The notes under the pieces: model-generated
The model's input: the letters and a program-made list of their open reading frames with translations, nothing else
What the model was told of the DNA's origin: nothing
Databases searched by the model: none
Shown here: positions 46,501 to 57,699 of the stretch, piece after piece
Numbering within the stretch: position 1 is the stretch's first letter
Layout of the letters: every line of letters begins with the position of its first letter
Assembly: GCA_003254905.1 (NCBI GenBank)
Contig: QANU01043079.1
Coordinates: 62,001 to 126,000 of the forward strand
Reading direction: 5' to 3'
From: Nissolia schottii
Taxonomy: Eukaryota; Streptophyta; Magnoliopsida; Fabales; Fabaceae
DNA: 64,000 nt
Made by a program: the position numbers and the translations under genes

Positions 46501-47707
46501 AAGCAGACTATATAGTCACTATATAATTATTGCTAGATTATGATAGTAAATGTCATAACTCATGAATAATGAAACCACTGCAGTAAGATTCTCCCTCCAT
46601 GTTTTAGAACTCCAAGCAAGAATCCTTATCCTCCAAGCTATTTCAGTACTAAATTGATATAAATGCAAATGAGGTGAACAGGGGTCAAAGGCAAAACCCA
46701 GCATTATGCATTGCCATAGCCCGGTTGAAAATTGTAATAGCTTTAATTACTGTCCATTGAAAGTGTAAAAGTTGATTGGATGACTTTTCAAGTTGTGAGA
46801 GAGAGAGAGTCAATTGTTTTTACTTATGTGGTAAAATTTGATTGGATAATATTGTAAAACTACATAGCAATTAACCTCAAATTGTAACTATCTGATAAAT
46901 TGAGATTCCTTGCACTGATTGATTTAACAATACTATGCACTAATATGATGATATTCCTCAAACAGTTGCAGACAGAACACAAAAGACAAAAAAAGGAAGC
47001 TACTAGGAATATTAGTGTGAGGACTTACAATGTACAACAGCATCGCCTGGATACCTTATTAGAAACCGCTTTGCAGCAAATTTCCAATTCTCAGCGCTGC
47101 AATTAATATAGAGGTATCAAATAGCTATTAGCTACACATTACTGCTAAACAAACACATTAATGACGCATAACCACACGACTGATTGTTACAATTTCGCTA
47201 CATCGCATGTTTTCAAACCACACAGCTGGTAGAGTAGTAGATGCAATTAATCAAGCTTCACAAACATCATTGGAAAATGTGATTTAGTGCATGTTTGGTC
47301 TTCACGCGGGATCACCCAGAAGTGAATATTTCTGGTTTCTAAAACTCCAGAATCAATTAAACCAAACATGTTATTAATCATAAAGTCAACAAAAACTAGA
47401 AGCAGTTAAGGCAGGTAAAGGAACCAAACCTGCCTATGAGACCATTAACCATGATGATCAAGTGGGTTGGGTTGGGTCGTTGAGAGGCAGAAGCATCAAC
47501 AACCTCCATATCAAAGCTCTCCCCATTGGCATCATACTCAATCCTAAAACAACCAAACTTTGGCAAATAACTCTTTTTCTTCTTCTTATTAGTATTCCCT
47601 CCTCCCTTCCTAGTTTCATCGTTGTTGTTGTTGTTGTTGGTCCCAACCTGACCAACACCTCCTTGTCCTGAATCCTCTGAAGCCATAGTGTTACTGTTGG
47701 AGAGCAA
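43578..47707 (-). CDS. DUF676 lipase-like alpha/beta hydrolase, 10 exons
   Basis: Exons in transcript order: 47707-47430, 47096-47029, 45973-45903, 45718-45440, 45183-45023, 44810-44755, 44642-44590, 44491-44356, 44089-43992, 43649-43578; 423 residues with consistent phases. After a low-complexity Asn/Lys-rich head come THLIIMVNGLIGSAENWKFA, then RMLTFDGVDVMGDRLAKEV and the nucleophile elbow ISFVGHSLGGLVARYAIAKL (Ser about 159). Next are PINFITSATPHLGSR, then YANVRNDKLVGWCTSSIRR and a conserved tail VSTYCLNSNGADVVQHMVDN. This is the ROG1-type putative serine esterase family, expected to hydrolyse lipid esters; the substrate is unknown. The intron between exons 9 and 10 starts with GC (CAG|GCAAGT), a minor but accepted donor. 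An ATG at 47686 (MASED) is an alternative start. In Arabidopsis the neighbour of ERG28 is such a hydrolase. Confidence 0.93.
47287..47370. mobile_element. Small MITE in hydrolase intron 1
   Basis: GTGCATGTTTGG at the left and CCAAACATG at the right are inverted, with TTA on each side (47284-47286 and 47371-47373). The internal phrase AGAATCAATT also occurs, inverted, in the MITE at 51617, so they may be related Harbinger-like elements. Confidence 0.55.
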
Positions 47708-49369
47708 TAATAAAGAAACGATGGAGCAAAGAGTGATAGGAAGCGCTTTAAGTAGTTATTAGGATGTTAGAGAAAGCATATCAGAGTGCCTTTGATTTGA
47801 ACAGAATGGACTGACACAACACACGAAGCTGCCTTCCCTTGACATTTTATTTTTGGTTCAACTTCCTTGACTATGAACATTTCCATTTTCATTCGTTGAT
47901 CTGGTTTTGAATATATTAAGATATTTTAATATTTTAATATATTGTAGATTATATTTAAATTGATTTAAATTAATTCAGTTTGTTATTAGGTTTATTTTTT
48001 TATTATTATTCTGATTTTCTGTCTAACCTATAAATAGGTGTTAGTTCATTTATATTCAACAACACAAGATTAACAAATATTTCTCTTCTAATATTTTCTT
48101 TGTCTTTCTCTCTTGTTTTCCTGTGCACCCACCTGACAACCTGACCTACTTCCCCAAATTTTCTTGATAGTCTATAATAAACTAATAATTAACCTTGTGT
48201 GTGTTTGTTTTATTTATAAGTTATCTTGGTAAAATTGATGCATAAATATATTTATAATTGTGTCAATTTTATCAAGATGCTCCGTAGATAAATAGAGTAA
48301 ATTTTGATTTTTTTTGACCTTTCTAGTTTTCGATCTACCTCATCTGATCTAATGTAATCTTTATGGTTAGAAAAATGTCACGTGGGATGATGGCATGGAC
48401 TGTGAAATGGAAATGTCTGATTCCACATGAAGTTTCAGCTTTCTTCGTATACATTAGCATTATTAGCATTATATTCCACCTCATTAGATCCCTTACAAAT
48501 TTCCATGTGCCTTCTAGAAACCAGAAATAATTGAATTCTTTTACCTCTTGATAGAAAGAAGTCTCTAGAAAGAAAACAAGTTGAGACGTAAGTCTTCTCT
48601 AATGTTTTTCATTGAAGACAATATTTATGTTCCTACCTACCCCTAAAATAAATATATATCTGTGCATGGAATGCTGCTAATGCTACGGACAAATTGGGTG
48701 GAAAATTCAAAAGGCATAGCTTCGGTTTGATAGGGTTGCTTTACCTTTTTCTTGAGGAACAAAGGAAGGACAGGGGTTAATTTTAACTAATGGTTATTTA
48801 CTATATTGTCTGACATATTTGTGGGTGATATTTAGTGATTGCGCAATCCATGAGGCTAGCAAAATAATATAACCAACCTAGAATGTTTTTCTTTTGAAAT
48901 GCCTATCAGTTTATATAAACTAAACATATAAATATATGTAAAAAAATTATTTTGAAAAGTTAGCACTTATTTACAAATAAATAAAAATTAAGCTAATAAA
49001 AAAATTAATTAAATGAATTCAGTAACAATATTTAATGATGGATCTTACATGTCAAGATAAATTTACTAGCTCAAGACCTCTCTCTTTTCAGACATTATAT
49101 TTCTAGATTAGTCAGTGACCAAAATTTTCCCCCCTAGATTAGTCGAAGTTACGCAGGGATGGGGATTGACCGATCAGTAACAAAACATCTTTGAATAAAG
49201 CAACAAAATTTGAGGGATAAGAAAAAAGCTTAACAATACATTGTCTTAAAAACTTTTAAGACAATGTTTTTATAAATACTTATTTTAAGTGGATTTTTGA
49301 TTGAGAAATTTAGACATCGAAGACCGAACCATACATATATTAGTCTTAGATTGTTATGGTGAATATGAT
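47708..49369. other. Intergenic DNA upstream of the hydrolase gene
   Basis: This is the presumed promoter of the minus-strand hydrolase, followed by AT-rich spacer. No further gene was recognised. Confidence 0.5.
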
Positions 49370-49377
49370 GTGATGGT

Positions 49378-50782
49378 TTGGGTTGCTCATGAGTTGGATT
49401 GGATCCGATCCGATCAACATGTCTATTCGACCACCAATTTGATTGACAGATCGGTCAGATCGGATTGCTACTTTTTGACGAAATTATCCAATCTGACTTA
49501 ATCCAATAGTAAACGGGTAGGATTGACAGATAACCATTTATTTTTTAATTTATTTTTTTGGTAAAAACTTGTCCCATAATTCAAAATTCAATTCACTACA
49601 CATAAAAAGCAAATAAATATACATATCTATTGTCTCATGATGACTACAAACAAAACAGAAAATCAACACTCGACAAATCCAAACACCACCACACCCAACA
49701 ACCACAATCAAACCCAAAACACAACACACCTACAGAATCAGAGGCTGAGAAAGAAGCAAAAACAAAATCCATAAACTAAACCCTAAGCTGCAAACACATC
49801 ATCACATAAACCACAACAAAATAACAACAACAACAACAACAACCCACAAATTATGAATCCTAACCCCAAATCACAACTAGCAACCACCTCATGGCCACCC
49901 TACTACCACCCACCAAACCACAAAAATCCTCCCACAAACCCTCAATCCCATGGAACCACGAACACAGAACCTAAACCTATCATCACCTCACCAGCAACCA
50001 TCCATCCATGGCCTCATCACCAAACCACCAACACCTATGCCTGCAAAAAAAGAAAAAGAGAAAACATAACCCCTAACCACCACCAAACCACCACATCCAA
50101 CCATCAGAACCTGAATCTAAGCAACCTTAACCACCAGCAACCAAAACCCTTTCTCACACATGCAAAACATATCAGATCTAGAGAGACGGATTTGAGAACT
50201 TGAGAGTGAGCTCGAGGGAGAGTATAGCCCAAGGTATAGAAAGTGAGACAGATCCACGAGGGATCCAGTGTGAGAGCTGGCGAAGCGGACGGAGAGTAAG
50301 CAATGAGAGAACTGAAATGAGAGTGACTAAGTGAGAAAACTCAAGAGAGTGAGAGACGAGAGAATCAGAGATAGAGATGATAGATTAGAGATTAGAGAAT
50401 ATGAGAATGAAATGAGACTCTGAGAGAGTGAGACATGAGAGACAAGAGACGGAGATAGTGAACTGAGAGTGAGGCCTTGAGGGTTTGAGGGATAGGGAAA
50501 GGAAACGAGAGACGAAGATTAGAGAGTGAGAATGTGAGATGACGAGAGAGTGAGAGGAAGAATTAGGGAATTAGATTAGGCATTAGGGATTTTTTATTTA
50601 TTTTTAATTATTCAGTCTGGTCAGATTTGGCGAATTTGAAATTTTCAAATCCGTCATCCAACCCTTTGAATACTTCTTATTTTGGGTCATCTGACCTTCT
50701 GACTTGTCAGCGTATCCAACTAAATCAGTATGCATCGGATTGGACAAATTTCGTGAATCAACCCGATCCGTGAGCAACCCTA
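49378..50782. mobile_element. hAT-like non-autonomous element, 1405 bp
   Basis: The left end TTGGGTTGCTCATGAG and the reverse complement of the right end (TAGGGTTGCTCACGG) match. Subterminal GATCCGATC-like motifs occur near both ends. GTGATGGT occurs at 49370-49377 and again at 50783-50790, a perfect 8-bp target duplication, diagnostic of the hAT superfamily. The interior has no transposase. About 49670-50160 is C/A-rich, and about 50190-50570 is almost pure G/A with GAGAGTGAGA motifs. The open frame at 49853-50203 (Pro/Thr/Asn/His-rich) reflects that composition. Confidence 0.88.
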
Positions 50783-50790
50783 GTGATGGT

Positions 50791-51008
50791 AATGAAAATA
50801 ATAGTAGAGATAAAGACAACGACAATAATTATGGTGACAATATTAGGGCCATAACGAAATGGGCCTAGCCTATACGATGTTTGGGTCATAAAACGAGCCC
50901 GGTCTATACTCATTTTTGGGCTCTTGCCGTTTTCGCCGAACCCACATGGTTAGCCCATGTACCAATTTTTTTATTTTCTTTTGGGAACAGATTTTATCTC
51001 TCTGCCCC
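50791..51008. other. Spacer before the assembly gap
   Basis: Short sequence that may include the promoter or leader of the SIG3 gene. No start codon could be placed with confidence. Confidence 0.4.
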
Positions 51009-51302
51009 NNNNNNNNNNNNNNNNNNNNNNNNNNNNNNNNNNNNNNNNNNNNNNNNNNNNNNNNNNNNNNNNNNNNNNNNNNNNNNNNNNNNNNNNNNNN
51101 NNNNNNNNNNNNNNNNNNNNNNNNNNNNNNNNNNNNNNNNNNNNNNNNNNNNNNNNNNNNNNNNNNNNNNNNNNNNNNNNNNNNNNNNNNNNNNNNNNNN
51201 NNNNNNNNNNNNNNNNNNNNNNNNNNNNNNNNNNNNNNNNNNNNNNNNNNNNNNNNNNNNNNNNNNNNNNNNNNNNNNNNNNNNNNNNNNNNNNNNNNNN
51301 NN
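51009..51302. other. Assembly gap (N run), probably hiding SIG3 exon 1
   Basis: 294 N. The SIG3 coding sequence found downstream starts in mid-codon at 51865 and lacks about 40 residues, so the missing start exon most likely lies here. The true gap size is unknown. Confidence 0.99.
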
Positions 51303-51616
51303 CCTTCTCTTTTCTTTGCAGTGTAATTTAGAGTTTAGTACAAAAATTGCTCTTTTTTCTGTTGACATTATTATTGTTATTATTATTAATATTATTATTG
51401 TTTGCGTTGTATACTCAATAACCCTTATGGTAAATTTATGGTTATCATGGAATAAGTATAGTTTGATGACACCAAAACAACATGTCAATATCTGAATACC
51501 CTTCAACAGTTATGCTTATATATGCTTAAAATTGTATATCTGGGCTGTGAACTGTGATCCCCTAGACGGAAGCAGGAGAATACAATTTCAATTTTCATGT
51601 TTCTAGCACAGTTTAA

Positions 51617-51744
51617 CAGCGTGTTTGGATTTCAGTTAGGAATCCCCGGAAACAATTCTAGAGCTTTAAAAGTGAAAATTTTTCATTTCTGAATTGACCA
51701 CAATTGATTCTAGACTAAATTTACCGGTTTTCCAAACATGCACT
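51617..51744. mobile_element. Small Harbinger-like MITE in SIG3 intron 1
   Basis: The left end CAGCGTGTTTGGATTTC and right end CCAAACATGCACT are inverted. TAA sits on each side (51614-51616 and 51745-51747). It is 128 bases long and non-coding. Confidence 0.65.
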
Positions 51745-51864
51745 TAAATAGATCTCTTTTTATACATATAGATTTTTTTTTTCTTTTTTCTTTTTTTGTG
51801 CGCGTGTGTGTGTGTGTTTCTAGTTGTCCCTGTTAATTAAATTTTTGGCTGTAATTTGATCCAG

Positions 51865-53830
51865 CCGGAGGCAGGGAAGCTACTTTCAACTCTGCTAGGT
51901 TATCCTCAACGGTTTATGAGGAAGGAGAAACTTCCCAGAGAGACTTAAGGGCATTCAGTTGTTTGTCATCAGCATTGGAAACCTTGGACAATGATTCTTT
52001 AGAAAGAGAAGAAGTAAAGGTTGAATGGTTCATCATAGGCCTTTTTATCAAGCCATATGATATTTTGCCATTTTTTTTGTTCCAATGAATGCGGAGTGTG
52101 CTATTGTATTGTTAGCTACATAAAATCTTACAAGATGTTTGTTTCCAGGTAAACAAAGGAAAGAGGTTGCTAAGTAGTATGCATGAAAGGCATGATAATA
52201 CTTCCCAAATTCCTTTTGGAGAGGAGATATATACTGGATCCATGAAGTTTCAATCTTTCAAAGCAACACATTTTCGTTTGTTGATGGAAAATCTAGGCAC
52301 TTTAGAACAAACTTTTTCGGATTCTGAGGTGCTGAAGTTGAAAAAAGACATCACATTGCAACTAGGAAAGCTTGGGGCTCTAGAATTATTCAATGCCTGT
52401 TTGTCGAGATCTCTTGAGCCCTCACGTACCGGGGACTTTGTTGATGAACATCCTGGTCAAGCCAGAGAGCACCAGAAAAACAGCAAAGTAGATGAGTACA
52501 CGGATAAAGTTGTTGTTAAGTCTACCAGGAAAAAACAAAATAAAACAAGAACAAAGACAGAATTTACTGCTATGGAAGTTTTTCCTCGGTTGTTGCCTTC
52601 AAAATCTAGTAAGGAAGATCTATTGCATTCCCAACCTTCTTCTGTAAAAAGAGCATCAAATTATAAAAATAGAAGAGTAATGGTTGCTATAAGGGAAGCT
52701 GAAATGTCAACAGCAGTAAAGGTTAGTTTATAGTCAAGAAAATTCAGCTAGCTGCTGCCCGTGCATTTTTTTTTATGTTCACTGAAAATTTAAAATTGTG
52801 TACTATAGGTTCTCGCAGAGTTGGAGAAAGTTAGAGCAGCAATGGAAGAGGATACCAAGAAAGTAGCAAGCTTGAGTAGCTGGGCAGAAGCAGCTGGAGT
52901 TGATGAGAAGGTGCTACAGCAGCGTTTGCGTTACGGCCAGTATTGTCGGGATGAGCTTATACAAAGTACTCGTTCCTTAGTTCTGTACCTTGCTAGGAAA
53001 TACAGGGGTTTGGGAATTGCATTGGAAGATTTGCTTCAGGTTTGTTCCAATTGTTGATGCTTCTGCTATTGTTATAGTTGAGTAAGAATTTAATGCTTGA
53101 ATTTTTTTCATAGTTTAAAACACATGAATCTTATCAAGATGCATCAAAATTTTCTTCCAAACTAGATAAAATTGAGAGAAATTGTGTTCTGAGGGTGTGC
53201 AACAGAGTGATGTAAAACATGAAAGGATCATCAAAAGTAGTTGTTTTAAGGTGTCATGATCTTTTCTAATGCTATGATGAATGCTTTCATGAAGTTGACT
53301 GAAAGTAATATATATGAAAAGAAAGGTAACTATGAAAATATACTTGCGTGAATTTTCCCCGTATTTCATAGGCAGGATATGTGGGAGTTCTCCAAGGTGC
53401 CGAGAGATTTGACTGTACAAGAGGATACAGATTCTCAACTTATGTGCAGTACTGGATAAGGAAATCAATGTCAAAAATGGTGACAAGATATGCTCGGGGA
53501 ATTGTAATTCCTGTATGTTTCTCTTTTGCACTGGTGGTTGTTTCTTAGTACCAATATCATGTCATTTAGACCTTGAATTTGATCCTTGTTTCTTTTCCTC
53601 CTTGTTATTCTTTTAGTGGTCATTGAGCAAGGCTATGAATCAGATACAGAAAGCACAAAAATCCCTGAAAAGTACCTCCATGAAATGCCCGGATGATTAT
53701 GACATTGCAAAGGTGACAGGTCTTTCTCTGGAAAAAATTAGATCAGCTAGCAACTGTCTGAGAGTTGTTGCTTCGACTACGCAGAAGATGGGGGACTGTC
53801 TTAGTGTAAAATATACGGTAAGACCTTATG

Positions 53831-53874
<44 letters not shown>

Positions 53875-55190
53875 GTGCTCTTGAATGCGTTGTGATCTTA
53901 CTCATGACCTTTTTTTTTTCTATTCATCATCTCCATTATCAATAGATAAACCAAAGGTGGAAATCCTAGTACCCTAAACCCTAAACACTTTATGGCATAT
54001 AAAAAATCTTGAGCTTTTGAGGCAAGGAAAATGATAGGGGAGATAAATTACATGCTGGACTCGGTGCACAAAAACAATCCAAAATCGAGATCCCGAGCAT
54101 AGTAAGAACAGAAAGCAAGCAAAACTCAACTATAAATTCGTCTAAAATGTAATCATCAAAGGTGCATGAGGCTAGAGTTGCTGTTTTCTAAGCAGATAAA
54201 ATTCGGTTTCATGTATAGATAGTGCTACTTTCCTTTGATGTATTACTTGAATTCTGAACTATATTCTACGATTCCATGAGATCTATGATTAGAGATAGTG
54301 GTGGTTGGATCAAAGTTAACTCCATTTATTTTGTAGTTGTTTCCCAAGTTATCTGTCCCCTTTAATTGGTACAGTCGTTTCCTCAGAGGATTTTGTTGAG
54401 CATACATTTAAATTCATGTTTTGGGAACGCTTTCTGTACTCTACTAATCATAACTGATAAATCAATTCTGAAAAAAGATGAATAGGCCGAAACGAAAGTC
54501 GGGATTGGCTAAATACGACTTCTCATTGGCCATTTCCCATGATTTTTGGCCAACCATTCTCTCTCTCCACTTTGTATGGTAATATGACATTTGGTCCACG
54601 AAGGTTTCGTGCAGTCTTGCACGAAATTCCTTCGGCCAAATAGCAAAGCTTATCAACTCTTGGTGTCTTATTATTGTTTTCACCTCCCATTGACCTTTGT
54701 CATTCTCACATACAGCATAGCATACACTTTCAGGGCAGCAGATTATTACCAAGTTTCCATCTTACAGTTTTTCACTTAATATTAATCAGTACTACGATGG
54801 GATCACTTAAAAAAACCTATATAGAAACATTACATTCTCAAGGAAAACATCCTATAAGGATCCTTATTAGGTTATAAGCCGTTTCGTGCATTAATGCTGC
54901 AGGATTTTATGGCTGATAAGTCAATAGGGAGTCCACAGGAAGCTGTCATGAAGGAGCACATGAGAAAGGACATACATGATCTCCTGAAATGCTTGGATTC
55001 AAGAGAAAGACAAGTATTAACCCTACGATTTGGCCTTAACAATCACCAGCCGAGGTCGCTCGAGGAAATAGGAAGGCAATTCAAAGTTAGCAAAGAGTGG
55101 GTGAGGAGGATAGAGAAGAAAGCTCTAACAGATTTAAGGAACAAAGCCGCCATATTAAACTTAGATTCTTATTTGGATTCGGATTTGTAG
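51865..55190 (+). CDS. SIG3: Plastid RNA polymerase sigma factor SIG3 (5' exon missing)
   Basis: Six exons are visible: 51865-52019, 52149-52721, 52809-53039, 53372-53512, 53617-53817, 54903-55190. Phases agree and give about 529 residues; the first exon (start and plastid transit peptide) is absent and probably lies in the N run. Sigma-70 regions are clear: region 1.2/2 ([20 protein letters not shown], then [10 protein letters not shown]), region 2 ([20 protein letters not shown] and [19 protein letters not shown]), region 3 ([17 protein letters not shown]) and region 4 ([16 protein letters not shown], then [20 protein letters not shown]). The [13 protein letters not shown] helix, with KEW where most have RER, is the SIG3 type. 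The protein directs the plastid-encoded polymerase to promoters; in Arabidopsis SIG3 is linked to psbN. Paralogue assignment is from memory. Confidence 0.9.
53831..53870. repeat. (TC)n microsatellite in a SIG3 intron
   Basis: An uninterrupted TC run begins 13 bases after the donor site of the exon ending at 53817. Length changes here could affect splicing efficiency, which is speculation. Confidence 0.9.
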
Positions 55191-55344
55191 ATATTATTAT
55201 CAATGGCTTTGGGGGGAAGCTTCAACAGTATCATCTTCATTTTGGCGGCATATGTTGGATCTTGACTTATCACTAATCAATTGTCAGCCAGCGCAGCATC
55301 ACACCATTTCAAACATATTTTTGCTGTATATAAAAGCATCTTAT

Positions 55345-55575
55345 ATGATGTGTTTATAATGTTTATATAGGTTCTTAGTTCTTGATGTGCTCATGGAAAT
55401 AAACAGTATAATGTAGCTGCCTCTGAGGTATTTTTTGTCTTTGAGACTTGGAGGGGGCTTCCAGCATTTTTTTCTTTGTTCTCGGCAAAAGATTCCGTAC
55501 TACTCTTGTATGTAAATCTAAACTACATGAGATGATAATAAATATTGTAAACTTGTAAATTATGTTGCACGTTTA
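55345..55575. repeat. SIG3 3' flank, copy 1 of a duplicated ~230-bp segment
   Basis: This stretch matches 61408-61642 in direct orientation with scattered changes. Shared phrases include GTTTATAATGTTTATAT, TTCTTAGTTCTTGATGTG and TACATGAGATG. It is probably part of the SIG3 3' untranslated or downstream region. Confidence 0.8.
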
Positions 55576-55744
55576 GGTGGCATTTTCAACGTGCACCTAA
55601 AAACAAGAGGCACGTTGAATGCTTACCATGAATTATCTGATATGTTAGGTTTGCTTTTTTAATTTTCAATTCACTAATTGTAAAACTCTATTTTACCCCT
55701 TATCTTGACTTAAATTTTCAAATCAAACCATTGTGGCCACGTTC
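55576..55744. other. Short spacer between SIG3 flank and LINE
   Basis: It contains an inverted pair around GGCACGTTGAATGC and AACGTGCACC. No gene was seen. Confidence 0.4.
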
Positions 55745-57180
55745 AATATCAATCATATTGGGACTCAAGATAAGTAGTATCTTGGCCTCCTCTTCATGGT
55801 GAATAAATCAAAGAGAGCAACCTTCAACTCAATTAAAGATAAGGTGAGCAAGAAACTTTTACATTGGAGGAGGAATTTCATGTCTGCAAGTGGAAGAGGA
55901 GTTTTGATTAATCCCATCGGTGCTGCAATACCGATCTTCTCTATTGTATGTTTATGCCATCCTGACACTTTGCTGGATGAGATGCATAGTATGATTGCTC
56001 ACTTTTGGAATAGCCAAAAGGCTAATGAGCGTTGTATGTCTTGGATAAGTTGGAAAACCACGAGCCCTTAAAAAAGTGAGGGGGGGTTTAGGATTCAAAG
56101 ATTTGAAAGGCTTTTAATCTAGCTCTTCTTGCTATGCAAACGCAGAGACTGCAGACAAAGGACCATTATCTATTCTACAAGGTTTTCAAGGAAAACTATT
56201 TTAATCAGTGCTCTTTTATCACTGATAAGATGGGGCATAATCCTTCCTGGGGTTGGAGAAGCATGTTAGAAGGTAGAAAGGTACTTGAAAAATGCACTAA
56301 ATGGGTCATTGGGAAAAGGGGACCAAATAAACATCCGTACAGATCCTTGGCTATCCCGGTCTTACACATACCATTCCCCCAAACTCCTACCCCAATCAGA
56401 GTCTCTAGATTGTTAACCAGCTAATTGGAGAGGATGACACTTGGAACACCAACCTTGTCACCTCCAATTTCAGCGACGCATTGGCCAAATCTGGATATTC
56501 TATAGACTTCAATTTTTACCACACTCACTCATTCATCGGCCCATCTATCACAACCCACAACTAGTTATGAGATTCTATTTAGTCTCTTAAAGTGCCTCAA
56601 AAAATTCGAACCTTCACTTAAAAGCTTGCTTACGAGGGAGTGGTAATCAAGCAGAGATTGAAGGATCACATCCCTCATGTTAGTGATCTTTGCCCTTGAT
56701 GCCAGCAAAGCACATAATCTATCAATTATTGCATTGTTTTCTTTCCTCACAATAAAGAAGTTTGGACTGGACTAGGATATCCTAATCCATCTAGTGGGAC
56801 ACCTAACACTCCCTTTTGGCATTGGTGGTGGGACTTGGTGACGCCACATAAGTTAATCCGGTTACCTCAACCATCTTTAGAGATTATCACATTCACTATT
56901 TGGAGAATTTAGCTGAGCAGAAATGCCAAGTTATTTGAGGATAAGTTAGTCACCCCACAAGAGATAACCTCCAATAGCATTCTTCTTGCCGACAAATTCA
57001 AATGGCACAATATGATATTATCTTCCGTTTAGTATCTTTATTTTTTTGGTTTCTAAGCCTATTTAGAACTTCTAAGATTCTCTCTCTTTGTATTTGCTTG
57101 GTCTTATGGATCTCCCTCTCTTATAATTACTCGTCTTTTATAATGAATATATATCTACCTTTAGTAAGGAAAAAAGTATA
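55745..57180 (+). mobile_element. Degenerate LINE (L1-clade) 3' part: RT C-terminus, zf-RVT, RNase H start
   Basis: Frames on the plus strand read YLGLLFMVNKSKRATFNSIK, then GRGVLINPIGAAIP, MIAHFWNSQKANERCMSWIS and GHNPSWGWRSMLEGRKVLEK, as in the C-terminus of plant L1-like reverse transcriptases. Farther on, translations such as SLKVPQKIRTFT and KAHNLSI near 56580-56720 fit the zf-RVT zinc-finger domain. WHWWWDLVTPHKLIRLPQPS near 56820-56870 fits the linker before RNase H. The copy has several in-frame stops (for example after WKTTSP near 56070) and at least two frame changes, and it lacks the 5' ORFs and catalytic RT core. The AATGAATATATAT tail near 57140 resembles LINE 3' ends. Confidence 0.8.
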
Positions 57181-57699
57181 TTAACAATAGAAATTAACAC
57201 GTAAACTTGGTCAATCTATAAAGACATCTTAGTATATTAAGTTGTTATCCACATTCATCCCGTTAGATCCTTCAACATGTAGCCTACATTACATTCACCC
57301 CATTAGATCCTTGAATTGGGGGAATCACAAGATGGAAAAGTAAAGGGAAGGAAAGAGTAACAATCAACAAACGAGAAAGCAAACAAAGAATTTGCAAAAA
57401 CAATAATCACCTTTGGTAAGAGATTTTAGTGACCTTGGCATTTGGTGAGGTTTTAACCAACTAGTCAATTATTTTTTGAGGCACATCTTTTGATTATTTT
57501 ATGAGGCACATCTGACTGGGCCACTACTCTTTCTATTCTAGTTCCTTATTTTTTATTTTTTATTTTTTTAACTTTCATTGTAAGTGATTCCAGTTCACTC
57601 AGGCAAGAGTTCTCAGCTTCCACCAATTCAGATATTGAAGATAAAACCTTCTAATGGGTTGAATGTTTAAAATTACTCAAAATTGCAATGTAATACCTT
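57181..57699. other. Spacer between LINE and copia fossil
   Basis: AT-rich, and no gene was recognised. Part may belong to the upstream terminal repeat of the copia-like element. Confidence 0.4.

Noticed and set aside
49853-50203. 116-codon Pro/Thr/Asn-rich open frame
   Set aside because: It lies in the C/A-rich half of a non-autonomous hAT-like element and reflects composition only.
50881-51506. Open frames running across the second N run
   Set aside because: Same artefact. The real SIG3 frame starts downstream.
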